A stretch of DNA of 64,000 nucleotides. Origin: GWF2-38-10 sp964527595. Its GTDB lineage: Bacteria > Babelota > Babeliae > Babelales > RVW-14. The notes under the pieces were generated by a model that was given only the letters and a program-made list of their open reading frames with translations, was not told the origin of the DNA and ran no database searches. Positions 33,426-41,704 of the stretch are shown here, piece after piece. The DNA lies in the NCBI GenBank assembly GCA_964527595.1, contig CAZGPI010000001.1:186001-250000 (forward strand), written 5' to 3'. The first letter of the stretch is position 1, and every line of letters begins with the position of its first letter. The translations under genes were made by a program, and so were the position numbers.

Positions 33426-34415
33426 ATGATACTAAATTTTATGTATATTCAAATCGTCTACATACTCGTACCAATAACACTACTTGCTGCCATTTATCGC
33501 ATATTTTTTCACAAAACCCCCTATTACGTTTATCCGCTCAGCAAGGAATTGGCCAAACACAAACATACACACCGCCGCTATCACAAAAAAATACTATTCC
33601 TCCTCCGTCTTGCCGCAATGCTCGGCCTCATATTTCTCGTTGCTCGCCCGGTATGGATCGATGAACACTCGCGGGTCAATATTGATGGTATCGATATCGT
33701 TTTAGCCATTGACGTGTCAGATAGCATGAACGTTTTTGATGACTTAAATGACCGCAGATCACGTATAGAAGTGGCCAAACAGGAGGCGATACGGTTTATC
33801 GAAAAACGTATTGATGACCCAATAGGTATTGTCATCTTTGGTCGTGAGGTAATATCGCGATGTCCCCTTACGCTTGATAAAAGCATTCTTAAGGAAATCG
33901 TCGGCTCACTTGAAATTGGAGAGATTAATCAACAAGGAACCTGGCTTGGCACCGGATTAGCAACTGCCGTAAATCGCTTACGTACCTCTAAAGCAAAAAG
34001 TAAAATTATCGTCCTGCTCACCGATGGCGAACCAACACCGCCAGAAAAGGTTGAACCCGAAGTTGCCATCGCCCTTGCAAAACAATTTGGCATTAAGGTT
34101 TATACCATTGGGATTGGTAACGAAAAAGGTGGCTATTTTACCCATCAATTTTTTGGCACCCAACAGGTCCCTTACTCGGTTAACGTCGCCCTACTAAAAA
34201 AAATAGCGACCGAAACTGGTGGCATGTTTCTCAAGGCAAATAGCCCAAGGGAGATGAGAGCCGCCTATAACACCATCGACAAACTCGAAAAAACAGAACG
34301 CCAAACCACCCTTTTTCATCGTTATTATGAAGCGTTCTTAACCTTCATTTGGCTTGTGCTTGGCATCTTAGCTCTTGAACTTATACTCAGATTATTTATC
34401 TGGCGAGGGGTATGA
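33426..34415 (+). CDS. batA: BatA-like von Willebrand factor A membrane protein
   Basis: 329 residues. An N-terminal membrane segment and a second helix (LLRLAAMLGLIFLVARPVW) are followed by a vWA domain with an intact MIDAS, DVSDSM (about residue 96), T in WLGTGLATAV and the acidic LLTDGE. A C-terminal helix (FLTFIWLVLGILALELIL) re-enters the membrane. BatA/B are paired metal-binding vWA proteins facing the periplasm in the aerotolerance (bat) operon. GGGGGG precedes the ATG. One base separates its stop from batB. Confidence 0.88.
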   Translation: MILNFMYIQIVYILVPITLLAAIYRIFFHKTPYYVYPLSKELAKHKHTHRRYHKKILFLLRLAAMLGLIFLVARPVWIDEHSRVNIDGIDIVLAIDVSDSMNVFDDLNDRRSRIEVAKQEAIRFIEKRIDDPIGIVIFGREVISRCPLTLDKSILKEIVGSLEIGEINQQGTWLGTGLATAVNRLRTSKAKSKIIVLLTDGEPTPPEKVEPEVAIALAKQFGIKVYTIGIGNEKGGYFTHQFFGTQQVPYSVNVALLKKIATETGGMFLKANSPREMRAAYNTIDKLEKTERQTTLFHRYYEAFLTFIWLVLGILALELILRLFIWRGV

Positions 34416-34416
34416 C

Positions 34417-35421
34417 ATGACAGAATTATTTGGAATACATTGGGCCTCGATAGATAACATGTTCTATTTACCGCTCTTTGTATTATTCGCCGTCTTGGCC
34501 ATTAAAAATTATATACGTGTCAAAAAAAGCGCGGCCATCCTCGTACATCCAGACCACCGAAATGCTATCTTTAAGCATTTTTCACCCACAAAAGAATTTA
34601 TGAAAGTTACCTTACTTTGCAGCGCTATTTTTATAATCTTTCTAGCATTGTTGCAACCTCAATGGGGCAAACGCGACGAACAGGTTATCCAAGAAGGCCG
34701 CGACCTGCTCATATTGCTCGATGTTTCTCGTAGCATGCTGGCGCAAGACCTTAAGCCAAATCGCCTTGACTTTGCCAAGCTCAAAATAAGAACCCTCCTT
34801 TCTAAGTTAAGCTTTGAGCGCGTTGGACTTATTGCCTTTTCAGGATCGGCCTTTGTCCAATGCCCATTAACGGTCGACCACCCAACATTTCTTATGTTCC
34901 TTGATCATCTTGACGCTGAAACAATTTCATCAGGCACTACCGCTATTGATAACGCCCTTACAAAAGCAATGCTGGTATTTAGCGCCGCCAAAGAAAGAAA
35001 AAATAAAAACGTCATCCTGCTAACCGATGGTGAAGATTTTTCACTCAATCTTGAGGCCATAAAAACCCAAGCATCGGAACAAAATATTAAGCTTTTTGCG
35101 CTTGGTATTGGCTCATCACAAGGAGCACCAATACCTATTATTGACGCAATGGGTAACCAAGCAGGTCATATAACAGACGCTCAAGGTTCAGTTGTTATCT
35201 CAGCCCTTAACGAAAAGCTTTTGGCTTCAATATGCACAACGCTTAATGGTTCATACCTTACAGCCGGTTACGAAGATACCGATCTTGACCAATTGGTTTC
35301 AATCATAAAAAAAATGGAAAAAGAAAAGCTTACCGAAAAAAAATTATCCTTATTCGAAGACCATTATCCATGGTTTCTTGGTATTGCATGGGTTCTTTTA
35401 ACAATTGAATGGTTACTCTAA
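34417..35421 (+). CDS. batB: BatB-like von Willebrand factor A membrane protein
   Basis: 334 residues from the ATG at 34417, which follows GAGGGG and directly abuts the batA stop. Two N-terminal helices, then a vWA domain with MIDAS DVSRSM (about residue 102), ISSGTTAIDNAL and LLTDGEDFS, and a C-terminal membrane helix (WFLGIAWVLLTIEWLL). It is similar to batA in plan and is expected to form the core complex with it. Confidence 0.88.
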   Translation: MTELFGIHWASIDNMFYLPLFVLFAVLAIKNYIRVKKSAAILVHPDHRNAIFKHFSPTKEFMKVTLLCSAIFIIFLALLQPQWGKRDEQVIQEGRDLLILLDVSRSMLAQDLKPNRLDFAKLKIRTLLSKLSFERVGLIAFSGSAFVQCPLTVDHPTFLMFLDHLDAETISSGTTAIDNALTKAMLVFSAAKERKNKNVILLTDGEDFSLNLEAIKTQASEQNIKLFALGIGSSQGAPIPIIDAMGNQAGHITDAQGSVVISALNEKLLASICTTLNGSYLTAGYEDTDLDQLVSIIKKMEKEKLTEKKLSLFEDHYPWFLGIAWVLLTIEWLL

Positions 35422-35435
35422 AAAAAGGAATAAAC

Positions 35436-36293
35436 ATGAAAAAAACCATTATACGTTGTAGCCTAATTGCTATAATCGCAACAACTAGTCCATTAAACGC
35501 ATGGTGGTGGTCAGAGCACCGCGAACCAACACTTGAGCAAATCACCCAGGATTTACAAAAACGTCAGGCTGACGAACCGGAAGACCCATATATCAACTAC
35601 AATCTTGGGGTGGCTCTCTACAAAGCAGGCAGGTTTGGCCAAGCAGAAACAAATTTTGATCGCGCGCTTGTGGCGGCAACAACGCCAGAACTCAAACAGC
35701 GCTGCTATTTTAATCTTGGGAATAGTTTTTATAGAGATGCATTGGCAACACTTCCTACCAATTGGGAAAATGCTAAAACTGAACCAGAAACGCTTGATTT
35801 GGCGGCGGCAAAAACAAGTCTAGCTATAAAGAAATACGATAACGTGTTATTGCTCGATAAACAGCATGAGCCAACAAAATCAAATCAAAAAGCTGCAAAA
35901 GATTTGCTAGAAAAACTTGCAAAGAAAAAACAACAGCAACCAGACAAAAAAGACCAGAAAAACGAGAACAATCAAAACAACCAGGATAAGCAAAATCAGG
36001 ATTCGGCTGACAAATCAGAGCAGCAAAAAGACAATCAAGGGGAAAAGAAGAGCGACAAAACAAAACCTGAGCCAACAGACCAAAAAGAAGATCCCTCAGG
36101 CAATAAAGATAAACAGGAGTCAAACCCTCAGGAAGAAAAACAAAGCCCAAAACCAGAAAACATTGAGCAACGAGGCATGCGGGCACTCCTTGAAAACCTC
36201 CAACAAGACGAATCTAAGCTCCAAAAAGAATTAATCGCAAAAAAATTAAAAGAAAACGAAAAACCACGCGAATCAAATCAGCGTCCGTGGTAA
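35436..36293 (+). CDS. batC: BatC-like exported TPR protein with charged tail
   Basis: 285 residues from the ATG at 35436 (AAAAGGAAT upstream; the frame opens earlier). The signal peptide MKKTIIRCSLIAIIATTSP ends near LNA. Two or three TPR units follow (YINYNLGVALYKAGRFGQAE, RCYFNLGNSFYRDAL). From about residue 160 it becomes a low-complexity Lys/Gln/Asn/Asp/Pro tail (for example NENNQNNQDKQNQD), typical of BatC proteins. It ends with a helical Glu/Lys segment. Periplasmic partner of BatA/B by analogy. Confidence 0.82.
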   Translation: MKKTIIRCSLIAIIATTSPLNAWWWSEHREPTLEQITQDLQKRQADEPEDPYINYNLGVALYKAGRFGQAETNFDRALVAATTPELKQRCYFNLGNSFYRDALATLPTNWENAKTEPETLDLAAAKTSLAIKKYDNVLLLDKQHEPTKSNQKAAKDLLEKLAKKKQQQPDKKDQKNENNQNNQDKQNQDSADKSEQQKDNQGEKKSDKTKPEPTDQKEDPSGNKDKQESNPQEEKQSPKPENIEQRGMRALLENLQQDESKLQKELIAKKLKENEKPRESNQRPW

Positions 36294-36314
36294 AAAATGG
36301 ATAAGGACTTTTTC

Positions 36315-38129
36315 ATGAGATTACTTCGCGTAAATTATTTTATTGTATTCGTTATGCTCCTCTTTTCATCATTGTCGGCAACTCAGCTCAAGCTAGAAAT
36401 TACCAACAACGGTCAAGGCAGAGCAGGAGCACAAACGGTATCGGTTGGAACTCCTTTTGAGGTTACAGTATCTATTACAGACGGGGACCGTAATACAGGA
36501 ACCTTAGAACTAGAAACAACCGACCAAGTAAAAATTGTGGGTTCAAGCCGAAGCACAAACGTCGAAATGGTCAACGGCAATTATTCTTCACAAACGGCGT
36601 ATATTTTCCAACTTCATGCACTCGCAGAAGGCGAAATTAAACTAGGGCCAGCCCACCTTAGGCAAGGTAGCGAAACATTTAACTCGAATATCCTTGAACT
36701 TAAAGCTACAAAAGCAGCAGAACAACCACAAGCCTCAGTGCCCCAGGCAACCGATAACGCAGCCGTGCTTTGCCGCCTAACCGCCAACAAAAAAACGGCG
36801 CTTATTGGCGAACCAATCACGGCAAAAGTAACGGTGCTCTCGCGCGGCCAAATACTCCAGGTATCCATGGAACCACCGAAGTTTCCAGGGTTCATTGTCA
36901 AAGAAATTCAAAACGTTAGCCGCCGCCAAGAAACGTTCAATGGCGCCCAATATAATGTCATTGAAAAAAGTTACGTCATTATTCCATCTGAACAGGGAAC
37001 AAAAAGCATTGAGCCAGTCAAGGTGGCTTTTGCTGTACCAGTCAAACAAAAATCACGACATCAAGGGCTTTTTGAGGATGCTTTTTTCGCCGGCTTTTTT
37101 GACCAGGCACGAATTGAACAAAAAACAACCCTATCAAACGCCCTTCCATTAACGATCAATCCATTGCCAGAAAATCAAGGGCAAATTGAGGGTGTTGGTG
37201 AGTTTAATTCATTTACCGCACATATTAACAAAAAAGAAGCTCATGTTAATGAAGCTTTAACCCTTAAGCTTGAAGTTACAGGCCAAGGAAATCTTGATCA
37301 AATCGTTACCCCAAAGCTTATCTTGCCTGCATTTATGAAGGCATATGATTCAAAGTCAACAATAAAAGAAGACCTTGCTTCTGACTACCATGGTGGAAAA
37401 AAAACATTTGAATATGTTATTCAAATTGCCCAAGAAGGTGATGCGGAAATACCGTCACAAGAATTCACTTATTTTGACACAGTAAGTAAAGCAACGAGAA
37501 CCATCAAAACGCCGCCTATTTCGGTCCATCTAACCCCAGCTCCTCAGACATTGCAATCTAAAATCAATCACGTAAAAACAACTGAAGATATCGAAGAAGA
37601 TCCGGCAATAGCACAACCTCAACCAGAAAAAAAGAAAAAACAGGACATAAGCTTTATCCAAGAAGATGGTCCCATTATGCTCCGAACAAATGGTGGCCTT
37701 AATTTCTTTTTCTTGTTTTTGCTATTACTTCTTATCGCCGCTGTTATTTTTGGAAATCTCTTTATCTTAACGATAAAAACAATGATTTTTCCTCAGTTAT
37801 TTAAAAATCGTCTATACAAAAAAAAGCTAGCCCTCCTCAACAATGAATTTTCTGCCTTGCAACACCATAAACAAGTCGATAAACTCTATCAATTCTTTGT
37901 AAAATTCTTGGCTATTAAGTGTAATGTTGAAATTGAAGCAATTACCCATGATTGGCTTCAAGAATATTTGTCTAAAAATCAATGGGAAGAAACAAAGATT
38001 AATCATTTTTTTGATTTTCTTAATGAATGCGCTGGTTGCCATTTTGTTTCAAATTCAACGCAACCAACGGTTGACCACGAAGAACTCTTTAAAAAAGGTT
38101 CTTATTGGCTATTATTACTCAGTAAGTAG
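36315..38129 (+). CDS. batD: BatD-like oxygen-tolerance protein
   Basis: About 604 residues. The ATG at 36315 is preferred (AAGGA 7 bases upstream); an ATG at 36297 is the alternative. A signal peptide (VNYFIVFVMLLFSSLSA) leads into repeated beta-sandwich modules with the BatD block TANKKTALIGEPITAKVTV and LPAFMKAYDSKSTIKED. One membrane helix near residue 465 (FFFLFLLLLLIAAVIFGN) is followed by a cytosolic helical domain. BatD bridges the vWA proteins in the periplasm. Nine bases separate it from batE. Confidence 0.87.
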   Translation: MRLLRVNYFIVFVMLLFSSLSATQLKLEITNNGQGRAGAQTVSVGTPFEVTVSITDGDRNTGTLELETTDQVKIVGSSRSTNVEMVNGNYSSQTAYIFQLHALAEGEIKLGPAHLRQGSETFNSNILELKATKAAEQPQASVPQATDNAAVLCRLTANKKTALIGEPITAKVTVLSRGQILQVSMEPPKFPGFIVKEIQNVSRRQETFNGAQYNVIEKSYVIIPSEQGTKSIEPVKVAFAVPVKQKSRHQGLFEDAFFAGFFDQARIEQKTTLSNALPLTINPLPENQGQIEGVGEFNSFTAHINKKEAHVNEALTLKLEVTGQGNLDQIVTPKLILPAFMKAYDSKSTIKEDLASDYHGGKKTFEYVIQIAQEGDAEIPSQEFTYFDTVSKATRTIKTPPISVHLTPAPQTLQSKINHVKTTEDIEEDPAIAQPQPEKKKKQDISFIQEDGPIMLRTNGGLNFFFLFLLLLLIAAVIFGNLFILTIKTMIFPQLFKNRLYKKKLALLNNEFSALQHHKQVDKLYQFFVKFLAIKCNVEIEAITHDWLQEYLSKNQWEETKINHFFDFLNECAGCHFVSNSTQPTVDHEELFKKGSYWLLLLSK

Positions 38130-38141
38130 AAAGGTTTAATG

Positions 38142-38906
38142 ATGAAACATGCTAAATTCCTCACCCTCATTTTTGCGGCCCTCGCCTGTCTCCCGCTTAT
38201 GGCCAATGCGACCAACTACCAAGAAATGTTTTTTAAGGCCAACGACTTATACAAAGAAGGCAAATACCAGCAGGCCCAAGACCTTTATCAAGCAATCCCC
38301 AACAAAGGATCGCATGTTCATTACAATTTAGGTAACTGCGCTTACAAGCTCGGACACCAAGGCTATGCGCTTGTTCACTGGCGCCGCGCTGAAAAAAATT
38401 GGGGCCTTTTTAACCGAGCCGAATTATTGCACAATATTTCTATGGTTAAAAAACATCACAAAAAACCAGCCGGAGATCTAGACTCTCCTCTCGAACGCAT
38501 GAAATACAATGTAGACGATCTTAAAAGTACAATTACATCATTCGTTAGAGCAACACCACTTTTCTTGCTGCAACTCTTCTTTTTGCTTATGTGGGCAATC
38601 TCATTTTTATGCCTACGCTATCTCTACCAAAGACGCAAAAAGGCAATTATCATATTACTCTTTGCCGCCAATCTTTTGTGCGGCATGCTTTTGGCCGTCC
38701 GCTATAATTTTGAATACCGTGAACATGGAATCGTGGTCACAAAAGAAACAGATTTGACCTCTGGTCCGGGCAAAACATATCAAATACTTACCGCACTACC
38801 AGAAACGACACAAGTCCTCATCAAGGGTTCTTCGGACGGTTTTTATAAGGTTAAGGTAAGCGGAACCATTGGATGGATAAACAAAGCGGCAATTGAAACA
38901 TATTAA
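38142..38906 (+). CDS. batE: BatE-like TPR and SH3b protein
   Basis: About 254 residues; a tandem ATGATG start, of which the second (38142) is better spaced from AAAGG. Signal peptide FLTLIFAALACLPLMANA, TPR repeats (FKANDLYKEGKYQQAQDLY, HYNLGNCAYKLGHQGYAL), two membrane helices in the middle (FLLQLFFLLMWAISFLCL, AIIILLFAANLLCGMLL) and a C-terminal bacterial SH3 domain (TSGPGKTYQILTALPETTQ, IGWINKAAI). This TPR-TM-SH3b order is the BatE plan. Confidence 0.87.
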   Translation: MKHAKFLTLIFAALACLPLMANATNYQEMFFKANDLYKEGKYQQAQDLYQAIPNKGSHVHYNLGNCAYKLGHQGYALVHWRRAEKNWGLFNRAELLHNISMVKKHHKKPAGDLDSPLERMKYNVDDLKSTITSFVRATPLFLLQLFFLLMWAISFLCLRYLYQRRKKAIIILLFAANLLCGMLLAVRYNFEYREHGIVVTKETDLTSGPGKTYQILTALPETTQVLIKGSSDGFYKVKVSGTIGWINKAAIETY

Positions 38907-38913
38907 GGAAAAC

Positions 38914-39414
38914 ATGAACAAAACTCAAAAGTCACCATTATTTGGCCTCTTAGTCCTTGCCATTATCTCGCTTCTTCCAGGCTGCGGTAAAAATGAAACG
39001 GCTGGTTCTGCGCTCGGCGCTGCGGGCGGCGGCCTCATCGGCCACGCAGTTGCTGGATCACACAATAAAACGGCCGGCCTCTTAATTGGCGGATTGCTCG
39101 GCGGACTTGTTGGCAACACCATCGGCAAAGCTTCTGATGAAGAAGATGAAATCGAAACACATGTCAAAAATGAACGCCGCCGCGAAGTTGAATACCTCCA
39201 TGAAGAAAACAATCGGCTCCGCCAAAATCTCATTAAATGGTGTTCCAATTGCGGACGCCGCTGCGAGCTCGTTGGCGCCCATAGTTGTGCCGTGTGCGGA
39301 TCAGGATTAATTCATGAAAAATTCTGCAAAGAATGTAAGGTCGCCTATAGCCCACAATCTGGCTACAAATATTGCCCTTACTGCAAAGATCACATTCTCC
39401 TAAGTAGCCGATAA
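38914..39414 (+). CDS. Lipoprotein with glycine zipper and zinc-ribbon tail
   Basis: 166 residues from the ATG at 38914 (AAGGAAAAC upstream). The lipoprotein signal peptide ends in LLPGC. A glycine-zipper 2TM region follows (GSALGAAGGGLIGHAVAG and LLIGGLLGGLVGNTIG). A charged coiled coil (VKNERRREVEYLHEENNRL) leads to a C-terminus with four CxxC-type pairs (CSNCGRRC, CAVCGSG, CKECKVA, CPYCKD), a zinc-ribbon pattern. A zinc ribbon on an exported lipoprotein is unusual. Last gene of the plsC-bat run; no clear terminator follows in the 103 bases before the next gene. Confidence 0.8.
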   Translation: MNKTQKSPLFGLLVLAIISLLPGCGKNETAGSALGAAGGGLIGHAVAGSHNKTAGLLIGGLLGGLVGNTIGKASDEEDEIETHVKNERRREVEYLHEENNRLRQNLIKWCSNCGRRCELVGAHSCAVCGSGLIHEKFCKECKVAYSPQSGYKYCPYCKDHILLSSR

Positions 39415-39517
39415 AAAGCGCAAATGAACTAAATGCTTCTGCTCCTCGTTAATTTCAGATAGAGTAATAATAGCGATTGTGTAGAAGTGTTTATTTCTAA
39501 ATCACAAAGGAGAATCG

Positions 39518-39745
39518 ATGAACAAATCTATAAGATTTTTCGGCTTAGTTGCTGCTATAAGCACGCTTGCCTTGCTATCTGGTTGCACAAAACAAGAAAA
39601 AACTATTGGCGGTGCCGCAATCGGTGCTGGTTCTGGTGTACTAATTGGTTCAGCCGCTGGTGGTGCTGGTGGTGGTCTAGCTGGTGGTCTTATTGGTGGT
39701 GTCGCTGGTGGACTTATTGGTAACAGCCTCGGCGATGACAAATAA
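39518..39745 (+). CDS. Small glycine-zipper lipoprotein
   Basis: 75 residues. The lipobox LLSGC follows a typical signal peptide (FFGLVAAISTLALLSGC). The mature part is almost entirely glycine zipper (GGAAIGAGSGVLIGSAAGGA, GGLAGGLIGGVAGGLIG) ending GDDK. Similar 17-kDa antigen/OsmB-like lipoproteins insert in the outer membrane. AAAGGAG precedes the ATG. It resembles the zipper of the preceding lipoprotein, suggesting an old relation. A 20-bp terminator hairpin follows. Confidence 0.82.
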   Translation: MNKSIRFFGLVAAISTLALLSGCTKQEKTIGGAAIGAGSGVLIGSAAGGAGGGLAGGLIGGVAGGLIGNSLGDDK

Positions 39746-40838
39746 CGCAGTAAGCTTTCATAAAGTCGCAATTTTTGCAGCAAAAAAGAATGCTGCAAAA
39801 ATTGCGACTTTTAGGTTCTTCCCGATCATTTTTGTATTTTTGTTTCTTTCCCATCCCCTTACAGAAAAAATTTATGCAGAAAACTTTTTAAACGAACGCT
39901 CGTGGATAGAACTCGATCGAAGCGATTTATTTAAAACCGCTTATCCAAAAGAAAAAGAGTTTCTGGACCATTTTTTTCATGTTCATCACATAAATGCTGA
40001 AACCATAAAAGATGTCCTAAAATTTGAACATACCCTCAGACTTGCTGGGTTTGACATTAAAAGATCGGCCGGCAGCGGAGACACCTGTATCGCATTTTTT
40101 CCAGACAAAATGCCTTTTGTCTTAAAGGCCATAAAGCCAACAACCCAACTCACGAGAAATATTGCACGCGCCTGGGTAGCAAAAAAAATTAACCACCTTG
40201 GATTTGAAACTATTGGAGCGCCCCGCAAATACTTGTATCATATTCCGGGCGCCGGCCCAGAGCTTATTGATGATAACTATCTTGTTATTTCCGAAAAAGT
40301 TTCTATCGATTATGACAAAGATATAAACGACCTCACGCCGCAAATGCTCACCGAATTTATTAACACGATTCAATTGATTCAGTATTGCGATACAAAATTT
40401 TATGTCAGTAAAGAATCACCAAAAGACCACGAGGACTCGAATATTTATTTTGACACAACAGGAAGGCTTATTTTTTTGGATACCGAGCCAAGGGGCGATA
40501 TGATTGTTCAAGAATTTGAATACGAACCACACTACGCAGAGGCTTTCAACACCAAAATCGAAATTATTGGGATAAGTAATGGAAAAGCCGGGCGAGAAAT
40601 CCTAAAAGACGCCTTGACGCTTCGGAGTCTTGGGTTGTCGTCTTTATTCGCTGCCATTATTAAGGAATCCTCAACCCAAGAAGCATTTCGTGCATTTGCT
40701 CATATTTTAACAAATTTCATCAATCAGCAATGTATTATCATTGAACGCAAAGCAGATCTTCTCAAAAATCAGCCGACCGTCAGTATGTATTTGCACCTAG
40801 ACAAGAAAATACTAAAAGAAGCGGGAGTTGCAACTTAA
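39735..40838 (+). CDS. Exported protein with kinase-like motifs
   Basis: About 367 residues if the ATG at 39735 is used; this overlaps the lipoprotein end by 11 bases and reads through the hairpin at 39762-39811, so a later non-ATG start near the hydrophobic stretch (IIFVFLFLSHPL, cut near KIYA) is also possible. The mature part contains FVLKAIKP, then YLVISEKV, then DHEDSNIYFDTTGRLIFLDTE. The D-x4-N and hydrophobic-D-x-E pattern resembles the catalytic and metal-binding loops of protein-kinase-like or aminoglycoside-phosphotransferase folds. The likeness is weak, with no clear Gly-rich loop apart from SAGSGDT. Function inferred only; alone in its transcript. Confidence 0.6.
   Translation: MTNNAVSFHKVAIFAAKKNAAKIATFRFFPIIFVFLFLSHPLTEKIYAENFLNERSWIELDRSDLFKTAYPKEKEFLDHFFHVHHINAETIKDVLKFEHTLRLAGFDIKRSAGSGDTCIAFFPDKMPFVLKAIKPTTQLTRNIARAWVAKKINHLGFETIGAPRKYLYHIPGAGPELIDDNYLVISEKVSIDYDKDINDLTPQMLTEFINTIQLIQYCDTKFYVSKESPKDHEDSNIYFDTTGRLIFLDTEPRGDMIVQEFEYEPHYAEAFNTKIEIIGISNGKAGREILKDALTLRSLGLSSLFAAIIKESSTQEAFRAFAHILTNFINQQCIIIERKADLLKNQPTVSMYLHLDKKILKEAGVAT
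39762..39811 (+). terminator. Perfect 20-bp hairpin after lipoprotein gene
   Basis: Arms AAAGTCGCAATTTTTGCAGC (39762-39781) and GCTGCAAAAATTGCGACTTT (39792-39811) are exact inverses around a 10-nt loop, 16 bases after the lipoprotein stop. It ends in TTT only. It falls within the possible N-terminal coding region of the next gene. Confidence 0.75.
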
Positions 40839-40897
40839 TCTGGAAGCCTTTATAATGGCTAATAGATTGATAGGGCATAATAATTTATTGATATGAT

Positions 40898-40925
40898 GGA
40901 TCCTGAAGCAAGTTCAGGATGACAA
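40898..40925. repeat. REP-like palindrome
   Basis: GGATCCTGAAGCAAGTTCAG continuing GATGACAA holds the palindrome ATCCTGAA / TTCAGGAT with a GCAAG loop. The same kind of sequence is common as a dispersed intergenic palindrome in many bacterial genomes. Only one copy was seen here, just upstream of sufC. Confidence 0.5.
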
Positions 40926-40953
40926 GTTGGCATTTAAAACTATAGGACATTTC

Positions 40954-41700
40954 GTGATCAATGCATTATCCATAAAAAACCTTGTTGTTTCTGTTGAAAA
41001 AAAGCCCATTCTTCATGGTGTTAGCCTTGAGGTCAATAGCGGACAGATTCATGCGCTCATGGGTCCAAATGGCTCAGGCAAAAGTTCGTTAGCATACACT
41101 CTTATGGGTCATCCTCGTTATATAGTCCAATCAGGAACGATGACCTGTTTTGATACCGACATTGTACCATTAAGCCCTGATAAACGAGCAAAGCTCGGTT
41201 TGTTTTTGGCAACACAAAGTCCAATGGAAATTGAAGGCATAACTTTCCGCGATTTTTTGCGCCAAGCTTATAACGCATTGTATCGCGACACGCCAGAACA
41301 CCTCAGTCCAAAAGCATTTTCCCAACACCTTGAAGCACAACTTGAACTTCTTGGTATGACAACCAAAGACACCGAGCGCCACGTTAATGTCGGCTTTTCT
41401 GGTGGTGAAAAAAAGAAGGCAGAAATGCTGCAACTTGCCGTCCTTAAACCAAAAATTGCAATTCTTGATGAAATTGACTCCGGTTTGGATGTTGACGCTC
41501 TCAAAATCGTTTGCTCAACACTAAAATCAATAAAAGCCGCAAACCCAATCATGAGCCTTATTATCATCACCCATAATCCACGCATCTTTGATTTTTTGGT
41601 CCCAACCAATGTCCATATTATGCAAGCAGGAAAAATTATCCAAACGGGCGGGCCAAGCCTTATTGAACAAATCGAAGAACTTGGATTTCAATTGAATTAA
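40954..41700 (+). CDS. sufC: Fe-S cluster assembly ATPase SufC
   Basis: About 248 residues. The GTG at 40954 has AGGA 6 bases upstream and gives the usual N-terminus INALSIKNLVVSVEKKPIL; an in-frame TTG lies at 40927. Walker A GPNGSGKSS (about residue 38), signature FSGGEKKK, Walker B IAILDEIDSGLD and IIITHNPRI are all SufC-like. It powers the SufBCD scaffold. It lies 4 bases before mnmG and about 2.7 kb from sufB and sufD, which is an uncommon split. Confidence 0.95.
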   Translation: MINALSIKNLVVSVEKKPILHGVSLEVNSGQIHALMGPNGSGKSSLAYTLMGHPRYIVQSGTMTCFDTDIVPLSPDKRAKLGLFLATQSPMEIEGITFRDFLRQAYNALYRDTPEHLSPKAFSQHLEAQLELLGMTTKDTERHVNVGFSGGEKKKAEMLQLAVLKPKIAILDEIDSGLDVDALKIVCSTLKSIKAANPIMSLIIITHNPRIFDFLVPTNVHIMQAGKIIQTGGPSLIEQIEELGFQLN

Positions 41701-41704
41701 TCGC

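Noticed and set aside
35824..36234. Frames opposite or out of phase with the batC tail
   Set aside because: They result from the low-complexity Lys/Gln/Asp codons of batC.
39487..39798. Trp-rich plus frame and Pro/Ala-rich minus frame
   Set aside because: Both are shadows of the glycine-zipper repeat DNA of the lipoprotein at 39518.
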